From Ananas comosus (lineage: Eukaryota; Streptophyta; Magnoliopsida; Poales; Bromeliaceae), in NCBI RefSeq assembly GCF_001540865.1, contig NC_033621.1, positions 19,237,326-19,301,325 on the forward strand: 64,000 bases of DNA, read 5' to 3'. Shown one piece after another: positions 34,640 to 46,875 of the stretch (positions are counted from its first letter, which is position 1; the number at the start of each line of letters is the position of its first letter). The translations under genes and the position numbers were made by a program. The notes under the pieces were generated by a model. The model saw nothing but the letters and a program-made list of their open reading frames with translations, was not told the DNA's origin and searched no databases.

Positions 34640-35171
34640 GCTCCCTATTAAAAAAAGATGTAGGCCTTACAAACAATTGGTTCGTAGATTTGAGCCGAGT
34701 ATTGTACTTCAAATTAAGAATAGAATTAAAAATCTGTTAAAGTCCGGCTTTATTAGAGCAGCCTGTTATGTGGATTGGGTGTCTAATATAGTTCCAGTAC
34801 GAAAAAAGAATGGCAAACTTAGAGTTTGCATTAATTTTAGAAACTTGAATATGGCTACGCCTAAAGATGAATGCCCAATGCTTATAGCTAATATGCTGGT
34901 GGATTCGGCAGCCGGACATGAAATCCTATCTTTTATGGATGGACATGCAGGATATAATCAAATTGTTATTGCCGAAGAAGATGTAGCTAAAACAGCTTTT
35001 AGATGCCCATGGTCTATTGGGACCTTCGAATGGGTAATAATGCCGTTCGGTTTAAAGAATACTGGAGCTACTTATCAAAAAGTAATGAATTTCATTTTTC
35101 ATGATTTGATCGGCAAAATATTAGAAGTTTACATCGATGATATCGTTGTAAAATCAAAATCACAATCTTAA
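34640..35171 (+). pseudogene. Tat reverse transcriptase
   Basis: Starts at LPIKKRCRPYKQLVRRFEP. RT blocks are KSGFIRAACYVDWVSNIVPV, KKNGKLRVCINFRNLN, MDGHAGYNQIVIAEED, KTAFRCPWSIGTFEWVIMP, FGLKNTGATYQKVMN, and the catalytic YIDDIV (about 35130). A TAA ends the frame at 35169, just after the catalytic motif. Confidence 0.85.
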
Positions 35172-35832
35172 CATTAGGCAGATTTAGAATTTGCTTTTGA
35201 AAGAATGAGAAAATATAATTTGAAAATGAATCTTTTAAAGTGTGCTTTTGGAGTTTCGGCGAAAAATTTTCTCAGATTTCTAGTACACAAAAAGGGGATT
35301 GAAATTGATAAAAATAAGGCTAAAGCTATAATGGAGTTACCGCTGCCAAAAAAAAAAAGGAACTACAAAGTTTATTAGGTAAATTAATTATTTACGGCAT
35401 TTTATATCAAACTTAGCTGGTAGAATAGGAGTTTTCACTCCATTGCTTAGGCTGAAAAATCAGGAAGAATTTATTTGAACAGAGGAACAACAAGGAGCAT
35501 TTGAGAACATAAAAAGTTATTTAGCAAATCCTCTAGTCCTCATGCATCCTCGTCAAGGTCAGTCGATGAAATTATATATATCAACTACGGAAGAAAATTT
35601 AGGGTATTTATTAGCCCAGAAAAATCACAAAAAAGAAGAACAATCTATTTATTATCTCAGCCGACGCTTGTTAGATGCCCAAAAATGTTATTTGGCAATC
35701 GAAAAATTGTGTCTGGCATTATATTACGCATGTACAAAATTAAGATATTATATCTTACCAATAGAAGTGTCAGTAGTTTGTAAAACTAACTTGGTAAAGT
35801 ATATGCTATCAAAGCCTGTATTGACTTGGTAA
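35172..35832 (+). pseudogene. Tat RT thumb and RNase H, truncated
   Basis: Continues KCAFGVSAKNFL-like and KNHKKEEQSIYYLSRRLLDA, then YLAIEKLCLALYYACTKLRYY. Homology stops at about 35832 before the RNase H end. Integrase, the polypurine tract and the 3' LTR are absent. GACTTGGTAAAGTATATGCT-like text occurs twice at the break (about 35789 and 35823). Confidence 0.75.
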
Positions 35833-36080
35833 AGTATATGCTCTTCATTTTCCAGCCACTAGGACTTCCGAAAGCACCCGATAGGTGAGCACCGCACTCC
35901 TGGAATCACGTGGAGTCTCGTCCTCACCTTCGTTGCGATCAATGAAGGTCCGATGCGCGCGTAGGACTCGGCCTCTTCGAGGACTAAGCAATTGGAGGAT
36001 TGCTTTCACTGTTTGGAAGCCTTCCGGTCATCAATTGCAATTCAAACAGTGAGCACGATCATCATCACGTTGAGATGAAA
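35833..36080. other. Unassigned junction segment
   Basis: GC-balanced sequence between the truncated Tat element and the next LTR; it may contain that LTR's start. No gene seen. Confidence 0.35.
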
Positions 36081-38399
36081 TAAATCAACAGGTTGGTTGG
36101 ATCCGTTGTGACACAGATCGGGGTAACGAGCTCGAAACTCGTGTTTGTGTATTATTTGTATAGTAATTAATGCTATAATGGGTTGTTTGCAAGTTGAATG
36201 CAATGGAGACCTTGCACGCAGCCTCGGATAGCATGTATTCGCTATTAGTGACCTCTTGACTGATCGTCAAAGGTCCAGGAGCCGTTGCAGATTGAAAACA
36301 AGGTCCCATGGCTTCGTTTGCTGGCAATTCGCCGATTGGACGCAGTTTATGTTGCGGTTGAGATCCCGCCAAGACTTGTTGGCTGGTTGATACCACCACC
36401 TTTGAAGTCCAAATGGGGTGGATAAGCGGTGGATGGCTTTCGATGCATTTTTCGGCGAAATCGCTGGTAAAACGCGGTTTCGTATCGCGATGAGTTTCTG
36501 GCTATGTGGCCGCCCTGAAATTCATCACCTAGCCTTGTTGGCTTGCCACCGGGGGTACTTTGCATGTTCGGAGGCTATAGGTGAGTGGTAGAGATTTTCG
36601 GTGCCAAAGTGGACACTTTCGAAAGTCCGGAGCGAAACGGTCGACCAGCAACGATCGAATAGACCTTGGTGCTTATGTTAGCTGCTTAGACACTCAAATA
36701 GAAGTGTTTTCAGGGTAACGGGTGACTCACGACTTGAGTCGGTGTGTTTCAAGATGTTTCGTCAGTCCCGCAGGTATCCCGGTGTGTTTTTAGGATTCTC
36801 GGCGAGTTTGGGAATCAGTTTTGGGAAACCAATCCCGCAGGTGGCTTGGATTTGTGAGTGATGTCTTTTGAGTCAGTCGGTTTAGTTTCTGACTCGGTAG
36901 ACCTGTCGTAGGTCCGGTCGACTGTTCTGCATACTGTAGGAGCTAGGTACAGCTGCGACATAGGTGGCTACTTCGATCCAAAGTCGGTTTACTGGTGCAC
37001 GCTCGGTGATATTCCCTTCACCCTTTTCTCTTACTTCTTGTATATATCTTATGCTTGAGCCTTACACCACATGGCTTCGACTCTATCTCTACTTAGCATA
37101 CTCATCTTTTGTTTGTCATGACAAAGAAGTAGAGCAGTAGAGGTTGCTTATACATGATCGTATACATCATTGTCGGTTCCCGTAGACACGCCATTGTTCA
37201 CCTGAGTGGTCGTCTCTTGTGCATACCCTATTGTTGACCTGAGTGATCGGTTCTCTTGGTCGCGTTGTTGTTGACCTGAGTGGTCGGTTCACGTGGATAC
37301 ATCCTAGCTGACCAGAGTGGTCGGTTCCCTTATACTCTTGTCATTGTTGACCTCGTACTTTCTTGTTGACCTGAGGGGTTGGTACTTGCATACTCGTGAG
37401 GATGTTGACCTTGTCCATCCCTGTTGACCTTAGTGGTTAGTGGTCGTATATCAATGTTGTTCCAATGACCTATTGGTCAGTGTGCCCTGATAAGCGGTGA
37501 TTGTCGGCTATTCACCGACGGTTGGCTATTGATCATACTCGCATCGATCGCCACAGCTCGACAGCATTTCATGAGTACCAGCGTCTGATCCCCTGAAGAA
37601 AGGTATTCTTTTCTAGAAAAGTGGTTGGTTACCAGTCTGTGAGCCCAATAGTCATTTACTGGGGTTATATGCAAACAGAGCGGTTGTAGTTTGCCTGAGG
37701 TCCTTAGACCGACACGGTGGTACAAATTTGGTACATATGGACTGTCTGTTCAGTTGACACATATAGCTACAGTAGTGGTTATTGCATGCTTACTTACAGT
37801 TCTTCTTTTTTCACACTTGCATTACTACTGTAGGGTTTTATTTACTTATACTCGATTACCGGTGAGCACGCTTGCCTTCGTCGGCTTGCGGTACCCACTG
37901 GATAACCCTTTGTTGGTTTCTCACCTTCATTGTTCCAAAGGTAATGAAAGTGGGATTGGTCGGGACAGTGCGTGAGGCCATAGTTAGAGGGCCGAGATAG
38001 AGTTTCCCGACATACGGTATACGATTTGATTATACTCCATACTTAGTATAGATATACTTATGAATAGTATAGTGTTACTCCATTACTCCTTTAGTAGAGG
38101 CTTATATGTGGTTCAGTTGATATCCTATACCTTCGAATTTTGGATATTGTACTTATGAGGGTTTTGGATGCTCATGATTTTGGACATTTGTGGTTTTACT
38201 ATGTGCTACACCGTGCAGATATAGGAGAAACTCTATCTGTTTGTTTCAAGAATTTTCTGTATATGTGACGGATCTGTTGCATGCCTGCCTTTGGGTTCCA
38301 AGTTTCATAAAGAGAGGGGGGGCAGTTTTTCGTTGACTCTAATTAATAAAGATAGCCTGTTTTCGAATTGGTTTTCAAAAAGTGACTCAGAGCATGACA
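36081..38399 (+). mobile_element. Gypsy 5' LTR, family A
   Basis: Ends GACTCAGAGCATGACA at 38399, followed by a primer-binding site. It shares with 1-308 and 42087-44246 the CGGCGAAATCGCTGGTAAAACG-type block (36450-36480), GCCTTGTTGGCTTG, and in its last third GTGAGCACGCTTGCCTTCGTC and TACCCACTGG. The left border is approximate. The small ORFs are not coding. Confidence 0.65.
37165..37475. repeat. Minisatellite inside the LTR, unit of about 45-55 bp
   Basis: About seven imperfect copies of TTGTTGACCTGAGTGGTCGG separated by variable spacers. Only one unit is recognisable in the related LTR at 42087-44246 (near 42960), so the array expanded in this copy. Confidence 0.65.
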
Positions 38400-38407
38400 G
38401 ATTAAAA

Positions 38408-38420
38408 TGGTATCAGAGAG
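38408..38420 (+). other. Primer-binding site after family A LTR
   Basis: TGGTATCAGAGAG lies 8 bases after the LTR end and matches the initiator tRNA-Met type over the first 11 bases. Confidence 0.75.
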
Positions 38421-38806
38421 AAGATTACAACCACGAGCTTACTCATGGTTTTTTTAAAAAATAAAACTGAACCACTGGTTAGGTTGACCCATAGGAAGAC
38501 CTAAGATGATAGGCAGATGAGTGTGGGATTGTTGGATTGAGTCCCAGTGTTCTGGACGAGCTTTAATAGTCTCGAGGTGCATGGTTATTATTTCGTGCAT
38601 GTTACGATTTTCTCACAGACTTGTGTCTTAGCCAAGAGTGAAGGCGGTGTACTAGTACAGACATCATCAAGTAGTCTAGTTTTATATATATATATATATA
38701 TATAAAATTGGGCTATAATATTATTAATAGTATTTGGGCTCTTTTACTATCGAGTTTTTAACCCTTAAATAAAAAATTATAGGATTAGGATGATAGTAAT
38801 CCTCTA
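38421..38806. other. Remnant of element leader, then AT-rich DNA
   Basis: 38421-38680 is the untranslated leader of the family A element with no gag following. A (TA)n run lies at 38684-38704. No gene. Confidence 0.5.
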
Positions 38807-39772
38807 GGTATCGTTTGGTTCGGGGATAAGCAAAAAGTGGCTGTTCCAGGGATAGGTATAAATTGAGGTATAAGCGGGATTAGATCAATTTTGCGTTTGG
38901 ATGAAAATTGGGTCATTCCTGAAAATAAAATAAATAGTGTTTGGTTAGGTAAAATGGAATAAGAAGGATAGTGAGTTTTCTAAATAAAAAGTAATGATAT
39001 TATCCTCTTATTCTATTTGAATTTGAATTTTTAAAATTTTAAATTTATATTTTTAAAGTTAAAATTTTAAAATTTGAGAAATTTGAAATTTAAAATCTCA
39101 AATTTTAAATTCAAATTTTTAAATTTTAAATTTCAAACTTTAAATTTAAGATCAAATTTAAATTTGAAAAATTTAAAATATCAAATTTTAAATTTTAAAA
39201 ATTTAAAATATCAAAATTTAAATTTAAAATTTAAAATTATAAACTTTAATTTTGAGATTATAAATTGTAAATTTTAAAAATTTAAATTTTTAATTTTTAA
39301 AATTTTAAAATACTACTAAGGGCGGGAACAATTAATAAAAATAATTTATTATAATAAATTTATAAATTTTTTTAAAATTCTACTTAAACTTAAATTTAAT
39401 AAAAAAAATTTATTATAATATTTAAATATAATTTATTACAAATTTTATTATAATATTTAAATATAAATAATATGTATTAATATAGTACAATTAATAATTT
39501 TATAATAAAAATAATATATTATAATATATAACATATTATATTTATATAATTTAGTTTGCTTAATTTATAATTTTAATTAAGTTTGAAATTAAGCATTGGA
39601 ATAGCACTATTCCACCAAAATGGTGGAATAGCAAATTTCTTGCTATTCCGGGATAACCGGGAATAGCAAGGTTTGATCGGGATAAAATATTCCGGCCAAA
39701 TTTCACCCCGTTTGGCGGAATAGCGGGGATAACTTTCGTTATCCCTGCTTATCCCCCAAACCAAACGGGGCC
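38807..39772. mobile_element. MITE-like element with AT-rich core
   Basis: Left end GGTATCGTTTGGTTCGGGGA and right end complement GGCCCCGTTTGGTTTGGGGG, both continuing ATAAGCA, form inverted repeats of about 27 bp. Sub-terminal GGGATAA/ATTCC motifs recur. The core (39000-39570) is almost pure A/T with AAATTTAAAATTT repeats. A clear target duplication was not found; the ends resemble PIF/Harbinger or hAT MITEs. Confidence 0.65.
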
Positions 39773-39861
39773 TAAGGGTTTAGTGGTCATCCCTCTAGGG
39801 TTGAGTGGGTGGTTGGGTGAGTAGTATTGTAATACTTGGGAATTTGAATTTGAATTTGTTT

Positions 39862-39904
<43 letters not shown>

Positions 39905-40913
39905 TGGAGAGAAATGGTTTTGTTGCGAGTCGGCAACCGATTCTAGCAAAACAAAATCGCAAGTCTAATAGTCTGGTACTGCGAAAAGCGTTGGTACAAT
40001 CCATTTGTAAATCCGATGAGCCGATCGTTCGAAATTCCACGTTGTTCGAGGAAGGGTCGATATTGCATATTGGATATTTTTGCAAAAAAAACCCAATATT
40101 TTATGTATCGATTCGCATAAGATAGCTAGTGGAGGCGCGTTCACGTGTATTACACGAACCCTAAACGACTCGGCTTGAAATTCTTTGGATTTGGCTAGTT
40201 TTTTGCAATTGTACATTTATGTATAAATGTGCAACTACGGTATTCTCTTCTCTAACCCTAACCCTAACTCCTCCTGCACCCAACCCGAGCCCTAGCTGCC
40301 TTCCCTTTCTCCTTTAACTCCGCTGCTTATATCCCCAGCCGTCGATAACCACTGCGTGGCCAGCCAAACTCCGGCCACCTATCTCCTCCCGTTCCCTCAA
40401 CCTCTCTCCTTCTTCTTCTCCCTCTATCACGGGGTCTGTGAGTACCCGAAGAGGGTTGCGTCCCCCTGACCTCACCTGCGGCACCTTGGGATCCCGGCGA
40501 CCCCTCTCCGATAGCCTCTAGCACTGTCGAGCGTCGCAGCGACCGTTGCGGTCGTCTTGGTGCATATTTGGACAGAAGCTGCCGCACCTCTTTGCAATGT
40601 CGCCGTCGCTACCCCTAGCTGCCACTGCTGCCTTCCCTTTGTCCTTGGAGACTCCCCGTTGCGCCTTGCCTCCTCGGCCATCGCCATTGTCGGAGAGGCA
40701 ACCCGAGCTCAAGCTTGAACTCAGGTGGGCCGAGCTTGCTCCAGGGCCATCGGCGTCACCTCCCGCCGCTGACTAGCATGAGCACGGTGCTACCCTCATT
40801 GACCATATCTTGGCTCTGCCTACGCATGCGCCGCTGTGCTGCCGGAGGCCTGCAGCCAACCCAAGACCCCTTGCTCCTTGTCTGCCCGAGCTAGGGCAAT
40901 TTTTGGGCTCTAC
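39773..40913. other. Unassigned segment with (TG)n and GC-rich half
   Basis: A (TG)n run lies at 39864-39902. 40250-40910 is GC-rich, begins with CTAACCCTAACCCTAAC, and codes for nothing I recognise in any frame. It is cut off by the minus-strand LTR at 40914. It could be an LTR or leader of another element. Confidence 0.4.
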
Positions 40914-41258
40914 TGTCACGCCCTGGGGTCCCTTTTCAGTTTAAAACAAAGCGGAAAAGCGTCTGAATTTTTTTTTTTTGAAAACCTGACCCCAGAGTAT
41001 GCCAGATCCGCCACAAATATAGGGAATCCACTGTTCACACGGACAGAGTCTCCCCTGTATTTGCACGGCGTCGCACAAGTACAAGAAGTCATCCAGGCAC
41101 AACCACAACAAACGAACATACAAATAACCAACCGTTATATATATTCATACACTATTCACTACAGATTCACATTTATGCATAAATCCACACCTATCAGTTA
41201 AAATGTTTCCAACCACAGAAACAGGTTTTGAAATACTAAGATGCAAAATCCACAGAAA
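40914..41258 (-). mobile_element. Gypsy LTR 3' end, family A, minus strand
   Basis: Starts TGTCACGCCCTGGGGTCCC on the plus strand, the complement of the standard LTR end. It matches 780-1027 in reverse, including GCGACGCCGTGCAAATACAGG-type text and the GGCGGATCTGGCATAC phrase. It runs to the N at 41259; beyond that, to about 41560, is AT-rich sequence that may be the rest of the LTR. Confidence 0.7.
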
Positions 41259-41559
41259 NCTATAGTAAGAGTATAACTAGGATTACATACTATATAATCC
41301 TACTCTATAGAAGGCAATGATACTACTCTATATAAGGCAATAAAACACAATATCCTAATATATCGTAACATCCTAATATAGATAAAATATATCGTAACAT
41401 AATGAATGAAACTAGCTAAGAAAGAAAAGAACGGCTACAAGTAAAGAACGGTTAATGATATAAAGTAGAATCAAGTAATCTACTTACATGATTTACAGGT
41501 ATTGCATATTGCATAGCAGCGCGGCAAGGTATGGTTTTATTTGTTGCATAGTCAAATAT

Positions 41560-42086
41560 CTATCTGACTATTTGTTGAACTAACCTACTGTTGCCTCCTT
41601 TGGACCTGGTGGGTCGAGCTCTTCTCTTGGGTGGCCGTACCCACTGAGAACTATATTTATATAGTTCTCACCCCCGTGTTGTTTTGGGGGTACAGGTTGC
41701 ACACGAGCGGCGCGAGGACAGGGCGTAGCTCCGTAGATAGCGCCCCACCACTGAGACCGAGATAGCAATACCCTGAAGAGGTCAAGCTCAGCGTATCAGT
41801 ATGAATGAAACAAATTTGTAGTAATTTGTATAAGTTTTGTAATAACTTAAAGGTATTTGAAATTTTGTAAATATAAAATTCTGAGATGAATGCTTGTAAT
41901 AGCATAGTTAGCATTTTATGTTTTTGATACTTATACAATCTGTGGTTGAATGCAGTTCCTGTTTGGAACCTCTTGTATTGCAGTGTATAGATTGTGACGC
42001 CTAGAACGTACAGGGAGGCTCTGTCCGTTCGGCGGTCTGTCGGCGTGCCCGAATCCGACCAAATAGGCGGAGCTTGGGGCGTGACA
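41560..42086 (+). mobile_element. Gypsy LTR 3' fragment (Tekay-like)
   Basis: Ends GCTTGGGGCGTGACA at 42086. Before it is the 3' block TACAGGGAGGCTCTGTCCGT, then GTCGGCGTGCCCG, close to the Tekay LTR end at 16840-16898. Also shared are TACCCACTGAGAACTA and the following CTCACCCCCG phrase. Confidence 0.6.
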
Positions 42087-44246
42087 GGTTAGTCTCAAAA
42101 CTGCACAGTTATTGGTAACGGTCCTAAACATCACCTTTACATATATATTTTATGCGATAACAGGTTGTTTAGGGGCTTTTATGCAATTTTTCTCGGGCAG
42201 TGTGGGATCACAGTTTGTGATCTTTGGACTGGTTGTCCATTGTCTCGTGGCCTTTGCAATGTCCGTTGGTTGGTTTGTAGCGTTTTTCGGCGAAATCACT
42301 AGCGAAACACAATTATCGTTGTGGGGTACATTTGCTGTTAGTGTAAATATCCCAGGTTTCTCGCCGAGCCTTGTTGACTGGTTGCACTCGCTATCTCGAG
42401 TTTCTAAAGACAACGGGTGAGCGACGGAGGGTTCCAGTGCTGAAAACGACATTTCTGGGGAACCGAATGGGCACTAAGTGTGTTATTATATATCTAGGTT
42501 CTTCTGGCTTGTGTTTTCTATCCGAACACCTAATTTGGTGTGTTTTGGGACAGCTGGTGACTTGGGATGTACAACGATACTTTCCGGGGTACTTCGTTGT
42601 GTTTGGAGGTGTTCTGGTGGACTTTCCAAAAATTTCGACGGTTTCGGGGTTGTGTTTAGTATTTTGGAGTCGACTTAGTGGACCTTGACTTGGTAGGTCT
42701 TTTGTAGGTCCAGTCAACATCCTTGCACGCATTGGGTGTTAGACGCTACTACGATTGCAGATGGGCGCTTCGATTCGAAGTCGGTACACTAATGCTAGCT
42801 CGGTGATATTCTTCCTTTACCCTTTTTCATTGCTTTTGCATATTATTAATGAGCATTACACCAGTTGACTTCTAGTTTATTTACTCTACTTCTGGTCTTG
42901 CATATATTAGTAGTAGAGTGGTGTTTGATATATTGCATGATCTCTAACTGTGGGATCTGATTGGTCGATGTTGGTCAGTTCGCCGATCTAGGTGGTCTAA
43001 ATTGGATAGGTGTTGGTTATTAACTTACTCTCGGCACTTTGCCGTCTTGTGGACTAGTGAGCATTTTGCGTCGAACGTCACAACTCATATAGCATATCAC
43101 GTACACTAGCGGTTTGGCCACCGTGTGAGTGTTCTTTTTCAGGAAAAGTGATCGCCTCTTTAACTCGTGAGCCCTTGCAAGGAGCTAGCTGGGGTTTTGT
43201 GCCGGTAGGTGAGCATATTGTGGCACTAACTGCGGTCTTTAGACAAATATGGCAATGTTTGGATATCGATTTTTCATACAGTTGATGCATATATTTATTA
43301 TTTATAGTAACGGTAGGTGCTTACTATTGTTCATATCTGTATTTCTTTTTCCGCTATTGTTCACGAGTATCTATCTATCTCTATTATATTCTTCTCGCCA
43401 GTAAGTACACTCGCCCTCGTCGACTTGCGATACCCACTGGGAGACCCTTTTGGTTTCTCATCCCTTGCCCCCCCTTTAGTGATCTCATTAGTGGGAGTCG
43501 GGATGGTGCATGAGACGTGGTAGCTAGCGAGCTCTAGAGGTCCCGATCTTTCGACATTGGCTACGATTATCTTGATTCTGGCCCGTTCCTTTTATTGTTA
43601 ATAAATTAGAAAATTGTGGTTCAGTTATTTGCTTTTGTGATCTTTGGTTTATAAGTATTTCAGTCCTGGTGGATAGTTGTTTATTTGCGAATAAATTGAA
43701 TGGTGATATTCTTGTGATTACTAGTGACGTTGTGGTTTTAATTTTATGACAAAGTAATTTTTTACCCCCTATAGTAGTCGGCTTTACAAAGGAATGAGTT
43801 TCCGAGTGGGCAATAGTTTTCAAATGATTTTTCGGATTGATTGATGTCTTAATATTCCAAAATAAAGTTTCCAGGTGGAAAACACTTTCAAACGATAGAA
43901 CTAATTGTTGTAATGTGCATTCGCATCATTCTTCGCTTAAGAAGTGTTTAGAGCATGCATCATCTTAAGGATGACTAGCTGATTGATTACGATGAGCATC
44001 TGCATTGTGATTGATATTTGTGTGAGTGGATAAATGTGTTGCAGTATATACTAGTTGTAGTACGTCGTGCAAATATATAAGAGACTCTACCCGTGTGGAT
44101 AGGAAAACTCATGTATTTGTGGTGGGTCTGTTCTATCTCATGGGCAAGTTTATATTAAAAAAAAAGGGGCATTTTTTCGCTGACTATATTTTCAAACTAG
44201 CCCTTTCTTTAAAAAGGGTTTAAAAGAAGGGTCCCGGGGCGTGACA
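42087..44246 (+). mobile_element. Gypsy LTR, family A
   Basis: About 2.16 kb ending GGTCCCGGGGCGTGACA. Shares blocks with 1-308 and 36081-38399 in the same order: CTGGTTGTCCATTG, TTTTTCGGCGAAATCAC, GCCTTGTTGACTGGTTG, the CTTTTTCAGGAAAAGTG segment, CTCGTCGACTTGCGATACCC. Its left border with the preceding LTR end is not clear. No internal region follows, so it is a solo or truncated LTR. Confidence 0.6.
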
Positions 44247-44363
44247 AGTATGATCCAAAGGGTGGAGTTGATTAAAGTGTAGATCTGATGGCTAAAGAAT
44301 TGATAACAAGAAAAAGACCAAATACTATTAATAGTACCCTAGTTCAACTCTCTCTCTCTCTCT

Positions 44364-44403
<40 letters not shown>

Positions 44404-44808
44404 CAAATTCGATCTTGGTTGAATTCCTCAATTCCAAATATCCCAGATATTACATTTTCTTTGTACCAAAATATCATATTCTTTAATTTCCAAACCGTAC
44501 AATAATATAGTCAAACTCTACTTTATAATAAATTGCCTAGGAATCCAACGATAGGGAAAAAAAGAAGAAGACTAGTATACATTTTTAATGATTATTTCTA
44601 ATTTTATATGTCTCAAGCTGTTAGTTGGTACACTAATTCAATAAAAACTATTTGAAAAATAATATAACTACATTCAACTTCAATTTTAAAAATCGAAATT
44701 GTTTATTCAGTTATATTTTTCTTTAAGATTTGTTTGTTCTACATGTGCAGGCTTCGTTTTGTTTTGCTTACGAGAGAGATATTATAGAATAATTATTTAA
44801 TTTAANGT

Positions 44809-44810
<2 letters not shown>
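44247..44810. other. AT-rich DNA with microsatellites and one N
   Basis: (CT)n(TA)n at 44347-44397, and an N at 44806. No gene. The (CT)n(TA)n block mirrors the (GA)n tract at 44815-44852. Confidence 0.5.
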
Positions 44811-44854
<44 letters not shown>

Positions 44855-44855
<1 letters not shown>

Positions 44856-45945
44856 AAGACTGCTATGCTTTTAGGAGCATGGAGGCCTCTGTGCTCCTCA
44901 GCCGTTTTCGATGATGGAATTTTTGAATCAACAATCGACTTCGTTAGATCTGATCTAGTGTATTTAAAATTTTTATAAAATAATTTTTGCGATTTTTCGA
45001 TACTATTTATCTATTGATCGAAAGGGTTCAAAATCAATAATTTTTAATAGGTGCAATGTCTACTGTTTTCAAGTTTAACGGTGTAGAATTATTTAAATCA
45101 GGTGAAATTTTGATACAAAATTCTTTATACTATCTACAGCAGGATCAATATCTCTGATCGAAAATTTTAGTTCTATATTACCATTTTTTATAGAATTTTT
45201 TTTCAGCCATTGATGTTAAACCCTTTCGATTGCTAGGTAAATGATATCGAAAAACTGCAAAAATTATTTTCTAAAAACTTCAAATACGCTAGATTAAGTT
45301 TAATAGAGCCGATCGTCGATTCGAAAACTTTATCATCGAAAACGGCTCAGAAGCACGGAGGTCTCTGTGCTCCTAAAACACTACAACAAAAACGGTCTAT
45401 AGCAACACTTTTAAATGTCGATACAGGTCAAAAAAAGTACTGCTGGCTAAATTACCGACACTTTTAAAAAGTGTTGCTATATGTGGGGTCGCTAGGTATA
45501 AAGTGACAGTTAAAGAGTGTCGCTCTATCCTAAAAAGAGTGCTGCTAATTTAACAACACTTATTTAACTATTTAGCAACCGCCGAAACTCTACCTTGTTG
45601 GTTGCGGTAGCGGAGGAGGATGAGAGAAAGGAATCTTCGTCTAGAATTTCAGTCGATTGAATGAGAGGAGAAGGAAAAATGGTAACCGATTTTTTTTTCT
45701 TTTTTTTTTCTTTTCTGTTTGTAATCGGGCCGAATGGGCTGGGTGAGGTGGGTTGAGTAGAGTAACCTTTTATTTTTGATTTGATTGGACTTTATATTTA
45801 GATATTAGTAAATTTTTTTTTTAAGTTTTGGCATAAATGGGACACTTACACAAAAGTGTTCCAAACATGTGTCCCTATAACATAATTCTGTTATAGTGAA
45901 AGTACCGCAGGAGGTCTTTGTGCTCCTAAAAGTACCACAGTTCTG
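44855..45945. mobile_element. Inverted-repeat element bounded by microsatellites, copy 1 (CACTA nested)
   Basis: Left end GCTATGCTTTTAGGAGCATGG and CTCAGCCGTTTTCGATGATGG are mirrored at the right by ATCATCGAAAACGGCTCAG and GTGCTCCTAAAAGTACC. The arms are about 60 bp and the core is AT-rich and non-coding. It is flanked by (GA)n on the left and (TA)n(GA)n on the right. A CACTA miniature (45379-45898) sits in the right arm. Related to 49571-50110. Confidence 0.65.
45379..45898. mobile_element. CACTA-type miniature transposon, copy 1
   Basis: 520 bp, begins CACTACAACA and ends TGTTATAGTG, flanked by the 3-bp duplication AAA as expected for CACTA elements. Sub-terminal repeats of the AGTGTCGCTAT/ATAGCAACACTTTTAA type are present. 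Non-coding. Nearly collinear, in reverse orientation, with 47850-48367. Confidence 0.85.

Positions 45946-46031
<86 letters not shown>
45946..46031. repeat. (TA)n(GA)n compound microsatellite
   Basis: About 36 bases of TA then about 50 bases of GA, directly at the right edge of the inverted-repeat element. Confidence 0.95.
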
Positions 46032-46035
<4 letters not shown>

Positions 46036-46875
46036 TAGTGAGAACTTTTGACTAAATATTAATTGTAGAATATTATTCATCCAGTCACAACAGTCCAACC
46101 AACAGCAGAACGTATTTGAAAAGTACAACTAACGATGATTCTTTAAGCCAATGTATAAAGTAATCCATTGCATGTTCCACCACAATTGATCGAGGATTTG
46201 CCAAACACCCATCCCCTCCTTTACCCCAATGCAGGGCCAAAGACCTGCACTATTTTGAGTTTTTTTTTTCGCTCCGGTGACAATTCATTGCCAAAAATAG
46301 AAGCTCCATACTTCTCAAAAAAAAAAAAAAAAAAAGTGCGACGAGATAAACATGGAAGAGATTTTTAATGGAAAAGCTGGTGTGCTTACCAAAAAAAAAA
46401 AAAAAAAAAAAAAAAAACTTTTATAGAAGTTCAAGTGTGGTCAATCTCAAGGTTGTGTGATGTACGTAGAACCATGAACGTAGATTCCACAATGTTCATT
46501 GCATATGAACACATATCAGGGAAGGTAAAAACAGTAACATATTAATTTGTAGTCAGTGAATGATATTTATATCAAGAACTCGTGAATTCTTTATCCTTAT
46601 ATTCAACAATACCATGTGAATTAAAATCACACCTAGAATTACCTGACAATTTTTATGAAAAATTCAGAGAAATTCCATGAAACTTTCCGCCCAAAAATGT
46701 ATTTTTTGACTTGCACTATCCTAGTTAATACCTTAAAAATTCCTCCTCTTTTTCTTTGCTAATTTAATATTTGTAATTTTCAGAGAGAATTTTCAATGAA
46801 GTGGAGGATACAGAAGCAAGTGTTCGAGGACCCAAAGAATATAGAATAAATTTTATGGGCATTGTGCTCATACAG
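46032..46875. other. Intergenic DNA, no gene seen
   Basis: A runs at about 46317-46334 and 46391-46418. ORFs here have no recognisable domain. Confidence 0.4.

Noticed and set aside
37165..37475. CRISPR-like array
   Set aside because: Repeats are imperfect with unequal spacers, inside a plant LTR; plant genomes have no CRISPR arrays.
39861..40085. Open frame with repeated Thr-His or Cys-Val
   Set aside because: Translation of the (TG)n microsatellite.
40252..40268. Telomere-like CCCTAA repeats (also 19026 and 61735)
   Set aside because: Only two or three degenerate units each; too short for an interstitial telomere, more like telo-box or chance.
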